The position numbers and the translations under genes are program-made. From positions 60,951,915-61,015,914 of the forward strand of contig CM070575.1 in NCBI GenBank assembly GCA_036346355.1: DNA of 64,000 bases. The letters are read 5' to 3'. The stretch's first letter is position 1; every line of letters begins with the position of its first letter. The notes under the pieces were generated by a model. The model was not told where the DNA came from. It did no database searches and saw only the letters and a program-made list of their open reading frames with translations. Source of the DNA: Rhipidocladum racemiflorum (taxonomy: Eukaryota; Streptophyta; Magnoliopsida; Poales; Poaceae). Below, in pieces: positions 11,755-20,979 of this stretch.

Positions 11755-11920
11755 TGACGAAGCATAAGCTTATTTATGATTTGGAGTGCATTCACTTCAT
11801 ACATAAGCATAACGCTTATTTACAATTTATTTTTTCCTGACGAAGCATAAGCTTATTTAATTATGATTTGGAGTGCATTCACTTCATAAATAAGCATAAC
11901 ACTTATTTACGATTTATGAC
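11755..11920. repeat. 83-bp tandem repeat, two copies
   Basis: Counterpart of 9735-9972 in unit 2, with units at 11755 and 11838 and the same period of 83. The copy-number difference between units (3 against 2) arose after the duplication. Confidence 0.8.
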
Positions 11921-12005
11921 CTCGCGTGCTGGTCTAGGGATACGCGCCCCCAATCAGTCTTGCAAACACATCAGAATTGAGTGGTTTCCCCAATCATAGC
12001 TTTAA

Positions 12006-12805
12006 CTAGGCAGATTTGCGCGTTTCGCTGCGCCATGTGAAATTTGATCTAAGTTTGCCGAGTTTAACACCCCATGCGTTCACCGGGTAATATAAGAGAT
12101 CGAGCTGCAAAAAAAATATCTCCCTTGATTTTTCACTGGGAAAAGCGAGGGAAAACGGGGAAACGACGAACGAAAAACGAATTTTCCTTTTATTTGGGGG
12201 GGGGGGACGGCTCCTAGAAAAAAACAGATCACGAAAACATTTTTTCCGGGCAAAACGGATAAAGAAAACGGTCTTCCATTTTTTGGGGGAAAACGGCCAA
12301 CGCAAACATTTTTCCCATGCTCCGAAAAAAAAACGGATCACGACAACATTTTTTCCGGGCAAAACGGATAAAGAAAACGGTCTTCCATTTTTGGGTGGAA
12401 AACGGCCAACGCAAACATTTTTGGGGGGAAAACGGGCCACGAAATTTTTTTCGTATACTCTGGAGGAAAAACGGACCACGAAAATATTTTTTTGTGCAAA
12501 ACGTAGAAAGGACCTGAACGTAAAGCACGGGGACCTATTTGTTATAATTTTGGACCTGTTCGCTATTTTGAAAAATTAGGAAAGGGTTCGTTCGCGATTC
12601 GCATTTAACGGGAGGTCTTTTCTGTAAAATGGGCAACTAAGGATCTAAATGCGAACTGGGAAAAAATATTTTCCTTTCACATAAAATCGCACAAGGACCT
12701 ATTCGTAATTTCGAAGAACCGAGGGGTTTTTTTCGCAAAAAAAAAGGAGCTGCCACGTGGGACACCCGTTGGCCGGCATTCCCTTCCCCTATAATAGGGT
12801 GTATA
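12006..12805 (-). mobile_element. Non-autonomous Helitron (800 bp), first of a head-to-head pair
   Basis: On the minus strand the 3' end is a GC-rich stem (GCGCAGCGAAACGCGC), then AAATCTGC, then CTAG, next to T. The 5' end is TATACACCCTATTATAGG, a slightly mutated TC terminus. Unit 1 keeps the empty site CTTTAATTCCCAC (about 10062-10074), defining both edges. The interior consists of repeats of a purine-rich unit (for example AAAACGGATAAAGAAAACGG) about 110 bp apart. ORFs here only follow that repeat and are not genes. Confidence 0.75.
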
Positions 12806-12822
12806 TTCCCACTTAGCGCATA

Positions 12823-13756
12823 TTAGCACCCTTATAAGCCAAGACAACCGAGAGCAGCCAGGGTGCCCACGTGGCGCCCGGTTTTTTTGCGCAAAAGCCC
12901 CTCCGGTTTTTCGAATTACGTTCAGGTCTTCGCGCGATTTTTTGTGAGACGAAGATATTTTTCCCGGTTCGCGTTTAGGTCCCTGGTTTGCCCTTTTGCA
13001 TGGAGGCCCTCCCGTTAAGTGCGAATAGCGAGCGAGCCCTTTACTAATTTTTCAAAATAGCGAACAGGTCTAAAATTATAACAAATAGATCCTCGCGCTT
13101 TACGTTCGGGTCCTTTCTCCGTTTTGTCCCAAAAAAATGTTTTCGGGGTCCGTTTTTTCTTCAGAGCATGCGAAAAATATTTTTGGTGGCCGTTTTTCTC
13201 CAAAAAAAAAATGTAAAACCGTTTCCTTTCTCCGTTTTGCTCGAAAAAAATGTTTTCGTGATCGGTTTTCCTACGTTTTTTCCGAAAAAAATGTTTTCGT
13301 GGCTATTTCGCCCCAAAAAAAATTGGGAGACCGTTTCCTTTATCCGTTTTGCCCGGAAAAAAATTCGTCATCCGATTTTTCTCCAGAGCATGGGAAAAAT
13401 GTTTTCCTTGCCCGTTTTTCCAAAACAAAAAATATAGAAAACCGTTCCCTTTCTCCGTTTTGCCCCGAAAAAATGTTTTCGTGATCCGTTTTTCCTCCGG
13501 AGCATGGGGAAGATGTTTTCGATGGCTATTTCCCCACAAAAAATATGAAAAGCCGTTTTCTTTCTTCGTTTTGCCTGAAAAAAATATTTCCGTGAACCGT
13601 GTTTTCTTCGGAACATGGAAAAAATGTTTTCGTTGGCCGTTTCCCCAAAAAAAACATAAATTCGTTTTTCGCCCGTCGTTTTTCCGTTTTTTCCCGCTTT
13701 TTCTCATTTTTTTATCAAATTTCGCACGGCGCGGCGTAGCGCGCGAATCTTCCTAG
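12823..13756 (+). mobile_element. Non-autonomous Helitron (~0.93 kb), second of the head-to-head pair
   Basis: The plus-strand 3' end shows a hairpin (GCGCGGCGTAGCGCGC), 8-9 nt, then CTAG at 13753-13756 followed by T. The 5' edge, TTAGCACCCTTATAAG, aligns with the 5' edge of the neighbouring Helitron read on the other strand, and with the point where identity to unit 1 (TTCCCACTTAG..CATA) ends. The interior carries the same repeats in inverse orientation. With its partner it forms a 1.75-kb imperfect inverted repeat with only ~17 bp of host DNA between the two elements. Confidence 0.7.
13125..13680. repeat. Degenerate ~110-bp tandem repeats inside the Helitron
   Basis: CCGTTTTGCCCGAAAAAATG-type units recur at about 13233, 13345, 13459 and 13567, with half-units between them (CGGAGCATGGGGAAGATG type). 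The same units occur inverted at 12226-12500. Internal tandem repeats are common in non-autonomous Helitrons. Confidence 0.7.
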
Positions 13757-14758
13757 TATAGATACATTGGGGGGGGGGATGTGATCGAACATTTTTTAGC
13801 TAGTGTTCAGGTGAAATGGCGGAAAAGGGCTAAATAACCCAAAAGAAATGCGAAAAACAACAGAGTGCCATTTTACCGATTGCAACAAAATTAGTGTCAT
13901 TTTATCGAGACCCAATTACGAGTGGCATTTCATCAAATTTTCCTTTGGAAAAAAAATGATTGGCCGGTATTTAGCTTGCGTGTTTAGTGACATGGCGCTG
14001 TGCCTGCATGCCTTCGTGGCCACCTCATCCTCATGAAGCTTTGCCCTTGAGCTTCTTGTATTTTTTCTTCTTGTATTTTTGTCTCTTTCCGAATAAAATT
14101 GAAAATCTAATTATCTTCTCAACCGCGAAAGCATCAACTGGCAATGTATTTTGCCCACCATACTCCCCTACCACGGTAGATCGCTAGCACCACACCCACC
14201 GCGGTAGATCGCTAGCATCACACTCACAACGGCAGACGAGCTACCGCGATACCCAAACTCGACAGCATGGGGTACTCGCGGTGCCCGAACTTGGTAAGTA
14301 ATTGCTGCGGTATCTCAGCTCCGTAAGTATTTGCTAATGTGAAGTGCGATAGGTAATACATGGTGCTTTTCCGGTTGAGAAAGCAACTAAATTTATGATT
14401 TTATTAGCTGGTTGGGCATCCATTAGAATTGGGGGAATCGACACTGCGAGTCATGAGTCATGACACTGTTTTGCTGACAAGTGCATCTTGCGCGCTAATG
14501 ACACGGGGAATCCCATCTGTCGATGGCCGGAACATTATGGGTCGATGGTCGTCATGATTGCCGATCGCCGATCACGCGGCCTATCGGCACAACGACCGCG
14601 GCAGATTACGATGCAAACGGCGATCGAGAAGGTGGTATCAGGGGGCGGCCTCACCCTCGCTCGCGAGAGAAATCATAAAGTATTGGCTCACACTACTTTT
14701 CCCGGGTTACCCAACGCTTAAAGAGATGACGACATCCTCATTTCTTTAAGGAGAATCA
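13757..14758. other. Unexplained insertion relative to unit 1, no gene seen
   Basis: Unit 1 has no counterpart for 13762-15084, a block flanked on both sides by TATAG (13757-13761 and 15080-15084). It begins with a G-run (13770-13779). Near 14160-14215 GGTAGATCGCTAGCA is repeated in a C/A-rich context. Short ORFs (for example near 14488-14721) show no recognisable domain. Its nature is unknown; part of it is the Tourist MITE at 14759. Confidence 0.4.
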
Positions 14759-14994
14759 GGGTTGTTAGTTTAATTACAAATTTATCAAATCAAATCTTAT
14801 TAAAAAAATTAGCACGCTGAAATTTAGTCGTCAAATTGGTTACCGATGTTTTAACTAAAAATTGATAAGGAGATAAACTAAAGAGTCAAGAGAAAAGATA
14901 AGCTTATCAAAATTCGATTACAAATCAAACGGAGTACTTATGAAATTTACTTAATACTGTCAAAATTTGATAAGTCAAGCGAATCAAACAGCCC
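14759..14994. mobile_element. Tourist-like MITE (PIF/Harbinger)
   Basis: Ends GGGTTGTTAG and AACAGCCC form short inverted repeats, flanked by the 3-bp direct repeat TCA (14756-14758 and 14995-14997). A 236-bp length, AT-rich interior and 3-bp duplication fit Tourist MITEs, although TTA/TAA is the usual target. No empty site is available here. Confidence 0.6.
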
Positions 14995-15223
14995 TCAGTC
15001 CTTGTCCTGAGCAGGAACTGCAGTACTAGTACCACTACTACCGAGAGTACTCCTACTAGTATGTCATTCTCTCAGAGAATATAGGTCCACAAGGGGGAGA
15101 ATTCTTTAGTGAAATAACCTTTATGCCAACCTATGTAGTAGTACCGACTTGCATGATCCATGGGCACTAACATGCATGTACAAACATCACGTTCATGTAT
15201 TCTTGAAAGTAACGTTTCGGGTA

Positions 15224-15390
15224 GGGGTGGATTCAGGCCTCGGGCAGAGTAGGCTGTAGCCCGGGGCTTAGTGCCGAAAGCCCACTAAAATTCTACAAAA
15301 AATTATTTAAAAATCATTGAAAATAAATATTTAATCTAAGATCAGCTGGTCTAGCCCGGGGCTTGGGTCTTGGCTAGCTCCGCCCCTGGC
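15224..15390. mobile_element. Small hAT-like MITE
   Basis: The inserted block GGGGTGGATTCAGG...CTCCGCCCCTGGC has GGGG/CCCC-type inverted ends and is flanked by an 8-bp near-repeat (TTCGGGTA and TCCGGGTA). Unit 1 carries the single site CTCCGGGTAGC near 10206. The exact ends are uncertain by 2-4 bases. It is non-coding. Confidence 0.6.
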
Positions 15391-15452
15391 TCCGGGTAGC
15401 TTTCACTGACATATGCACTAAAATGGGTTACAAAAAAAGGATATACCCATAT

Positions 15453-16886
15453 TCCATCTATTATGTTGGAAAGAATTGGAGCCCTCTCAAGCCATGCACC
15501 TCACCCTCCATACCATTTTGCAAAAAAACCCTCTATGTTATTCAAATTACGGATAGGTCCCTGTAAATTACAAATAGATCCTTTGCGATTTTTTGTGAGT
15601 ATAAAAAAAACTTTTTTAAATTACGTTTAGGTCCCTGGTTCGTTACTTTATAGCAAAGCCCCTCGCTAAATACGAATCTCGAACGAGCCCTTTTCTAATT
15701 TTTCATAATAGTGATTAGATCCGAAAATATAACAAACAGGTCCCCGGCCCTTACGTCCAGGTCCTTTCTCCGTTTTCCCCGAAAAAAATGTTTTCGTCAA
15801 TAGAAATATGTGTACATTTTTCCAACTCGATCTCTAATATTTTTTTAAACATGTAGTATTACTCGGTGAACGCATAGAGTGTTAAACTCGATAAAAGAAG
15901 GTTGACATCTCTAATAGTTTTCGGAATATACATTATCACCCTGTTAACACATAGAGTATTAAACTTGACAGAAGGAGGTTAGTCGGGTAATGATAAAGTG
16001 TTAACCAAATTTGTCAAAAGAAATATATGTCTAGGTTCTTTCTTCGTTTTTCCCGGAAAAAATATTTTCATCAACATATATATGTGTACGGCTCTATCTC
16101 TAGATTTTTTTCTCCCAACTCGATATTTAGGCCCCGTTTGGCAACTTGGAACCGAGGTGTTTCTACTAAAATCTGGGAGAAACCCAACCAAACGGGCTAA
16201 AACTTGGAACGATTCTCCTCGAAACGTTTCTTCTTTTTCCACAACGTGGCTGAATCACCCTCAACCCCGTTTCTACTAGAATCTAGAACCGTACCAAACG
16301 GTTTGCGGAAAGTGATTCTGATTCTACCTGAAACGTTTCTACTAAGAATCTGGAACCGTTTCCGTTTCTACTAGAATCTGGAACCGTACCAAACGGGACC
16401 TAATCTCTAGACTTTTTTCCAAACTCGATTTCTAATATTTTTTGAAATATGTACTATTACTCGGTGAACGCGTGGATTGTTAAACTCGACAAAAGAAGGT
16501 TGGCATCTCTAATATTTTTCGGAACATGTATTATTACCCGGTAAACGCATAGTGTTAAACTCGACAAAAGAAGGTTGATGGGTAATAATAAAGTGTTAAC
16601 TAAATTCGTCAAAAGAAATATATGTGCAACTCAACCTCTCTATTTTTTTGTAAATCGATTTCTGATATTTTCCGGAATAAGAAATATATGTATACAACTG
16701 TATCTCTGTAGTTTTTTTTGCAACTCGATCTATAATATTTTTCGAAAAATGTATTATTCACCGGTGGACATATAGAGTGTTAAAATCGCTCCGAAAAAAA
16801 AATATTTAGGTCTTCCTACAGTTTTTTTTTAGAAAAAAATAGATTAAATTTTACACGGTGCGGCGTGCGCCGCACATTCTGGCTAG
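15453..16886 (+). mobile_element. Non-autonomous Helitron (1.43 kb) with perfect 3' hairpin
   Basis: The 5' end is TCCATCTATTATGTTGG. The 3' end has a perfect 8-bp stem, GTGCGGCG-TG-CGCCGCAC (16858-16875), then ATTCTGG, then CTAG at 16883-16886, next to T. Unit 1 gives the empty site as ACCCATATATACTG, with a 2-bp difference explainable by slippage in the TA run. The interior shares phrases with the 12006/12823 pair (for example AGGTCCTTTCTCCGTTTTCC), so all three are one family. A MITE is nested at 16128. Confidence 0.75.
16128..16402. mobile_element. MITE nested in the third Helitron
   Basis: Terminal inverted repeats TAGGCCCCGTTTGG and CCAAACGGGACCTA enclose about 275 bp with repeated CGTTTCTACTA...ATCTGGAACCG phrases. 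The ends resemble PIF/Harbinger (Tourist) or hAT MITEs. No clean target duplication is seen, so the superfamily is left open. Confidence 0.6.
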
Positions 16887-17204
16887 TATATACTGTTATT
16901 ACAAGAATCTTACTTGACAAAAGTATTGCATAAAGCTCACCTACGTAGCAAAGATTACCTACGGTAAATAGCACAACGAAGATGCATATGTTTGTGCCAC
17001 CAATTGACAGCTTTAAAAGTCGTACCGGAAGGTGTCGACTGCTCAAGTAATTTGGTTACCTTGCAAAGAGGATGCTTTCCTTCTTCTTTTTTAATCTTTT
17101 TTGAGGAATCGATGGAGGGGGAGATCCCCTCCTGAAATTAAATTTGATTCTTCGAACTTAGTTACATGATCAGGCAGCCGGCTCATTTCCAGGGAGACGG
17201 TTGC

Positions 17205-17314
17205 CAAGTCAGGCTACATAGGCGGATGCCCTTGCAGAAAAGGGATAAACAACAACGCCAACAGACAGGCAGACGATTCAAGAGCGCCAGTTTTGAACCT
17301 CAGGACAAAACAAA
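17205..17314 (+). promoter_or_regulatory. Candidate promoter/leader of the small ORF, TATA lost
   Basis: The sequence is equivalent to 11085-11177 but reads GGCTACATAGGCGG; four bases of the TATATA are missing. The A/C-rich leader (AACAACAACGCCAACAGACAGG) is kept and leads to a first ATG at 17315. Read with the unit 1 copy, this suggests a host promoter that was duplicated and then decayed here. Confidence 0.3.
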
Positions 17315-17356
17315 ATGCCATTGCTGTCAATCTCTGAACTCCTGACGCCGGCATGA
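17315..17356 (+). CDS. Possible 13-codon upstream ORF
   Basis: ATG at 17315 opens 13 codons (MPLLSISELLTPA) ending at TGA 17354-17356. The stop overlaps the next ATG (17353) in the arrangement ATGA. Overlapping uORFs of this kind can couple or limit translation of the following frame. Given its size it could be chance. Confidence 0.2.
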   Translation: MPLLSISELLTPA

Positions 17357-17526
17357 ACAAGGCAACAGTACTGTCATTGCTACTGCTGGCCTGTGAGCCA
17401 CTTGCCGTTGCCACTAAGAAACACCGCACGACGGTCGTCATCCACACCGTACGCGTGCCACCACGGGGGAGGCCCGCCCACGAAATAGAAAAGGGCCAGC
17501 GAGAGGTGTTGGACACACCTAGATGA
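17353..17526 (+). CDS. Candidate small secreted-peptide ORF, disrupted by a copia element
   Basis: I do not recognise this protein. The frame starts MNKATVLSLLLLACEPLAVA, an N-terminus shaped like a signal peptide: a short basic start, a leucine-rich core and an A-V-A site at residues 18-20. A basic, proline-containing segment follows. The native reading reaches codon 50 or 51 at the target duplication AGAGG (17502-17506). The remaining codons and the TGA (17524-17526) come from the LTR of the copia element. On the far side of that element, at 23381, the frame would stay open for about 29 further codons. A TGA lies in frame upstream of the ATG, so the start is well bounded. A promoter-like stretch lies ~130 bp upstream. 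Chance occurrence is possible. Confidence 0.3.
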   Translation: MNKATVLSLLLLACEPLAVATKKHRTTVVIHTVRVPPRGRPAHEIEKGQREVLDTPR

Positions 17527-17827
17527 GAGTGCTTAGGGTTTACCTTCGGTGTTCGATGATGAAGAAACCATTGCCGGTGATGGAGATGATGAGGCTGCAG
17601 TGGTGTCGACGTTGGTCGTGGTCGTGGCAGCGGCCTCGTCGGTGCGGTTGTGTCCTTTCCCGTTGCTCCGTGCGCACGTTTAGATCGGGTCTGTTGGGGG
17701 GAGGTGTGCCAGGGAACGTGTGTTGTACTGTTCCTCACCCCTTCCTTTATATAGCGCACGTGCAACAGGGCGCCACAACCAATATGGTTAGTTGCACCCC
17801 CGATCAGGGCGCGAGATCAATCTAACA
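17507..17827 (-). repeat. 3' LTR of the minus-strand copia
   Basis: This 321-bp LTR runs TGTTGGACACACC...AATCTAACA on the plus strand. Compared with the 5' LTR it lacks about 24 bp just inside the terminus (the CTTAGGATCTTAATGCC part). A TATATA element lies near 17748-17753 for minus-strand transcription, and GAGATCAAGAGGGAGAA next to its inner end acts as the polypurine tract. Confidence 0.92.
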
Positions 17828-18029
17828 TTCTCCCTCTTGATCTCGAGACTAAAATAGTTTGACTAAACATCAACTCCGCTTCTTAATAGATTAGTGCATC
17901 AAGACCAAAGTGTTACAACAATCAGTTACGTGTTGTTGAACTCAATGACTATAAATACACCTTTCTATTTCAAAACGGAAACTTAATCTTGTGGGAGATG
18001 GTTGCTTATTTGACCCCTTATATCCAGAA

Positions 18030-18443
18030 TCATAGGCTTTCCAATAATCCCATGCCGGTTACGTGCTCTCTGAACACATGTGGTGGTAAGCCCTTAGTCA
18101 ACGAATTCGCAAGCATTCGCTTGGTACTTATATGCTCAATTCTTATAGTTTGATCCTGAATTTTCTCCTTCACAACATAAAACTTAATGTCAATGTGTTT
18201 GGCAGCACCACTTGACTTGTTGTTATAGGAGTAAAATATTGCTGGTTCATTATCACAGTATAACTTGAGTTGTCTTTCAATGCTGTCTACCACTCTCAAT
18301 CCCGGTACGAATTTCTTAAGCCATAGTGCCTGCCCGGTTGCCTCATAACAAGCTACAAACTCAGCATGCATTGTCGATTTATGCAAGGATCGCTTGCTTG
18401 GAGCTTTTCCACGAAATAGCTCCCCCTGCGAGGGTGAATACAT
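18030..18443 (-). pseudogene. Copia RNase H fragment
   Basis: This frame carries the C-terminal half of the copia RNase H: STMHAEFVACYEA, then KLYCDNEPAIFYSYN, AKHIDIKFYVVKEKI and the element's last residues. RNase H removes RNA from the RNA:DNA hybrid during cDNA synthesis. It is out of frame with the preceding RT frame (18379-19533), which ends in ...SSKQAILA just before, so one indel near 18380-18440 splits the domain. The family-typical histidine (KHIDIK) and the final leucine-rich end are retained. Confidence 0.85.
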
Positions 18444-19533
18444 AACCTGATGTGGATTTCTTAGTGTCTACACACTCCGCAAAATCTGCGTCAGAGTATC
18501 CCACAATCTCGAGGGTACTCGACTTTCTATACGTTAACATGAGGCTTTTAGTTCCTTGCAAATACCGCAAGGCTTTCTTAACTGCTTTCCAGTGATCTAT
18601 TCCTGGATTTGACTGATATCTGCCAAGCATTCCGGTTACAAATGCTAAGTCAGGGTGAGTGCTTGCATAAGATGCTTCACCGAGATCTTTCATATCAAAA
18701 TTTGAGGACAAGAAACTCTTAGTTTCCAGAAGTAGATTTTTATCGCTGCTTGCCAGCAGGATATCGTCTACATACACGACTAGGAAAATGAATTTTCCAT
18801 TCTTAAACTTAGCATAAATGCAATTGTCCTCCTCATTTTCCTTAAAGTCAAAATTTCTTATAGTCTCATGAAATTTAAGGTACCACTGTCTAAACGCTTG
18901 CTTTAGCCCATAAATGGTTTTCTTCAGTCGGCATCCCATGTTTTCTTTCCCTTCCACGACAAAACCTTTGGGTTGAGCCATGTATACATTTTCATACAGA
19001 TCTCCATTAAGGAATGCCGTCTTAACATCCATTTGATGTAATTCTAAATCATAATGTGCTACAAGCGCCATGATGATTCTAAAAGAATCCTTTGTCGAAA
19101 CAGGCGAGAATGTCTCATTATAATCGATTCCTTCTCTCTGAGTGAACCCTTTTGCCACGAGCCTAGCTTTGAACCTTTCGAGATTCCCTCTGGAGTCACG
19201 CTTAGTTTTGTAGACCCATTTGCAGCCTACTGTTTTGGCTTCTTTAGGAATTTCTTCTAGGTCCCATACCTTATTGGTGTTCATGAACCTCATTTCATCT
19301 TCCATAGCTGCGAGCCATTCAGATGAATGGGGACTTCTCATGGCTTCTTCAAACGAGGTGGGATCACCCTCTGTTTCTAAATCTTCACTTATGTAAACTT
19401 CATAATCAGCAGAAATAGCTGACTTCCTGTTCCGTTGTGACCTCCTAAGAGGTTCTTGAGCATGTACGTTGCTCGATATAGGGGGCTGCTGTGGCTCTTC
19501 AGGTTCAGCTGTAACAGGTTCTTGGGGCTCCAA
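18379..19533 (-). pseudogene. Copia reverse transcriptase, internally deleted
   Basis: The RT region shows KWVYKTKRDSRGNLERFKAR, VAKGFTQREGIDYNETFSPV, HQMDVKTAFLNGDL and the catalytic YVDDILLASSD (about 18755-18785). After MKDLGEAS the frame jumps straight to YASTHPDLAFVTG. In related copia polyproteins roughly 75-80 residues lie between these points, so the thumb/connection region is deleted in frame (junction near 18665-18680). RNase H then begins (SDADFAECVDTKKSTSGYVF). It would copy element RNA into DNA in the virus-like particle if intact. Confidence 0.88.
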
Positions 19534-19566
19534 AACAACAGGAACCTCAGGATGTTAATAGCTGCA

Positions 19567-20979
19567 CTAGGAGAGCCGACAGCAGATGTTGCAACCACTG
19601 GAGGTGCAACAACAGCAGGTATCGAGAAAATGGGCTCTTGAATCATCGGAGTTGGGGCACAGCAGGTATCGAGAAAATGGGCTCTTCTCAAGGCTTATTT
19701 CTCGGGATACTATGCTCCCCTTGATCATATCTTCTTCTAAGAACACAGCGTGTCTCGTTTCTACAAACTTAGTTTGTCTGTCAGGACAGTAGAAACGGTA
19801 CCCTTTTGATCTTTCAGGATAGCCAGTGAAATGGCAACTGACAGTCTTAGCATCTAACTTTCCAATATTTGGATTAAATACTTTAGCCTCAGCTGGACAG
19901 CCCCACACATGTAAATAATTTAAAGTGGGCGTCCTCCCAGTCCATACCTCATATGGTGTTTTAGGCACCGACTTACTGGGGACCCGATTAAGAATATGGG
20001 CAGCAGTTTTTAATGCCTCCATCCATAAATGAACCGATAAAGTGGAGTAGCTTATCATACTGCGTACCATATCCATTAAGGTACGATTACGCCTTTCAGC
20101 TACTCCATTTTGCTGAGGTTCGCCCGGTGTTGAATACTGGGCCACTATGTCATTTTCCTGCAAGTACCTTGCAAAAGGTCCAGGAACTTGGCCATAAGGG
20201 GTATGTCTACCGTAGTACTCCCCTCCACGGTCTGATCTCACTACTTTAATCTTTAGATCGTGCTGATTTTCTACTTCAGCTTTAAATATCTTAAACTTAT
20301 CTAGTGCTTTCGATCGTTCTTTAATCGGATAGATATAGCCATAACACGAAAAATCATCAGTGAATGTTATGAATGAATCAAAACCATCCACTGACTTCAC
20401 TGGAAAAGGACCACAGATATCTGTGTGAATAATTTCTAAAATGTCTGTACTTCGTTTGGCAGTCTTTTTAATTTGTTTAGCATATTTGCCCTTAATGCAA
20501 TCAATGCAATGTTCTGAATCTGAGAAGTCTAATGGGTGGAGAATATCTTCTTGGATTAATCGCTCAATCCTCCCCCTCGAAATATGGCCTAAACGACAAT
20601 GCCATAATTTCGAAAACGTTTCGTTTGCTATTCTCTTACGTTTATTACATTCATTCACAGATGAAGATGCATTCACATCATTACTTTGGGAGACTAAATA
20701 AAGTTTGTCTTGCATGAAGGCAAGACCAACATCAATATTATTGAATTGAATCAAACATTTCTTATTCCCAAAATGACATGAATAGCCATCATCATCTAAA
20801 CAGGATACTGAAATCAAATTCCTCCTCATGGAGGGTACAACTAAAACGTTTTGTAAATGAAGAATGAAGCTATTATTTAATTCTAATGGGAGTTCTCCAA
20901 TAGCTTCGACTTCAACTTCGATGCCATTGGCGACTCTAATGCTTCTTTCTCCTCTTTTCAGGATCCTCATATTTAATCC
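19567..20979 (-). pseudogene. Copia protease C-terminal part and integrase
   Basis: Downstream of an amber codon at 20980-20982 the frame runs through the protease tail, the GAG-pre-integrase zinc-binding region ([17 protein letters not shown], then [11 protein letters not shown]) and the integrase core. The core triad is visible: D in [11 protein letters not shown] in [12 protein letters not shown] and E in [17 protein letters not shown]. The integrase would insert the cDNA with a 5-bp stagger. The C-terminal third ends in a frameshift around 19560-19690, where a ~27-bp segment (CAGCAGGTATCGAGAAAATG) is present twice. Confidence 0.88.

Larger units (their letters stand above)
11187..17290 (+). 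repeat. Tandem duplication, unit 2, expanded by insertions
   Basis: This is the second copy of 9142-11177, entered at TGCCCTTCTTGCCTCATG (11187) after a 9-bp junction and left at AAGAGCGCCAG (17290). Its matching blocks are 11187-12005, 12806-12822, 15085-15223, 15391-15452 and 16887-17290. The gaps between them are Helitrons, MITEs and one unexplained 1.3-kb block. Confidence 0.85.

Noticed and set aside
12006..13756. ORFs rich in FF, PKK and KNV-type repeats on both strands
   Set aside because: They are translations of the Helitron internal repeats; repeated frames on both strands mirror each other.
12006..13757. Single foldback transposon with ACTAGG...CCTAGT inverted ends
   Set aside because: The ends are Helitron hairpin-CTAG termini, unit 1 gives a separate empty site for the left element, and host sequence remains between the two halves.
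13770..13779. G-run as a possible G-quadruplex
   Set aside because: A single uninterrupted run of about ten G without further G-tracts nearby; it may be only a slippage tract.
17214..17765. 183-codon minus-strand ORF
   Set aside because: It runs from the copia LTR across the target duplication into host DNA and the duplicated leader; it exists only because of the insertion and has no domain.
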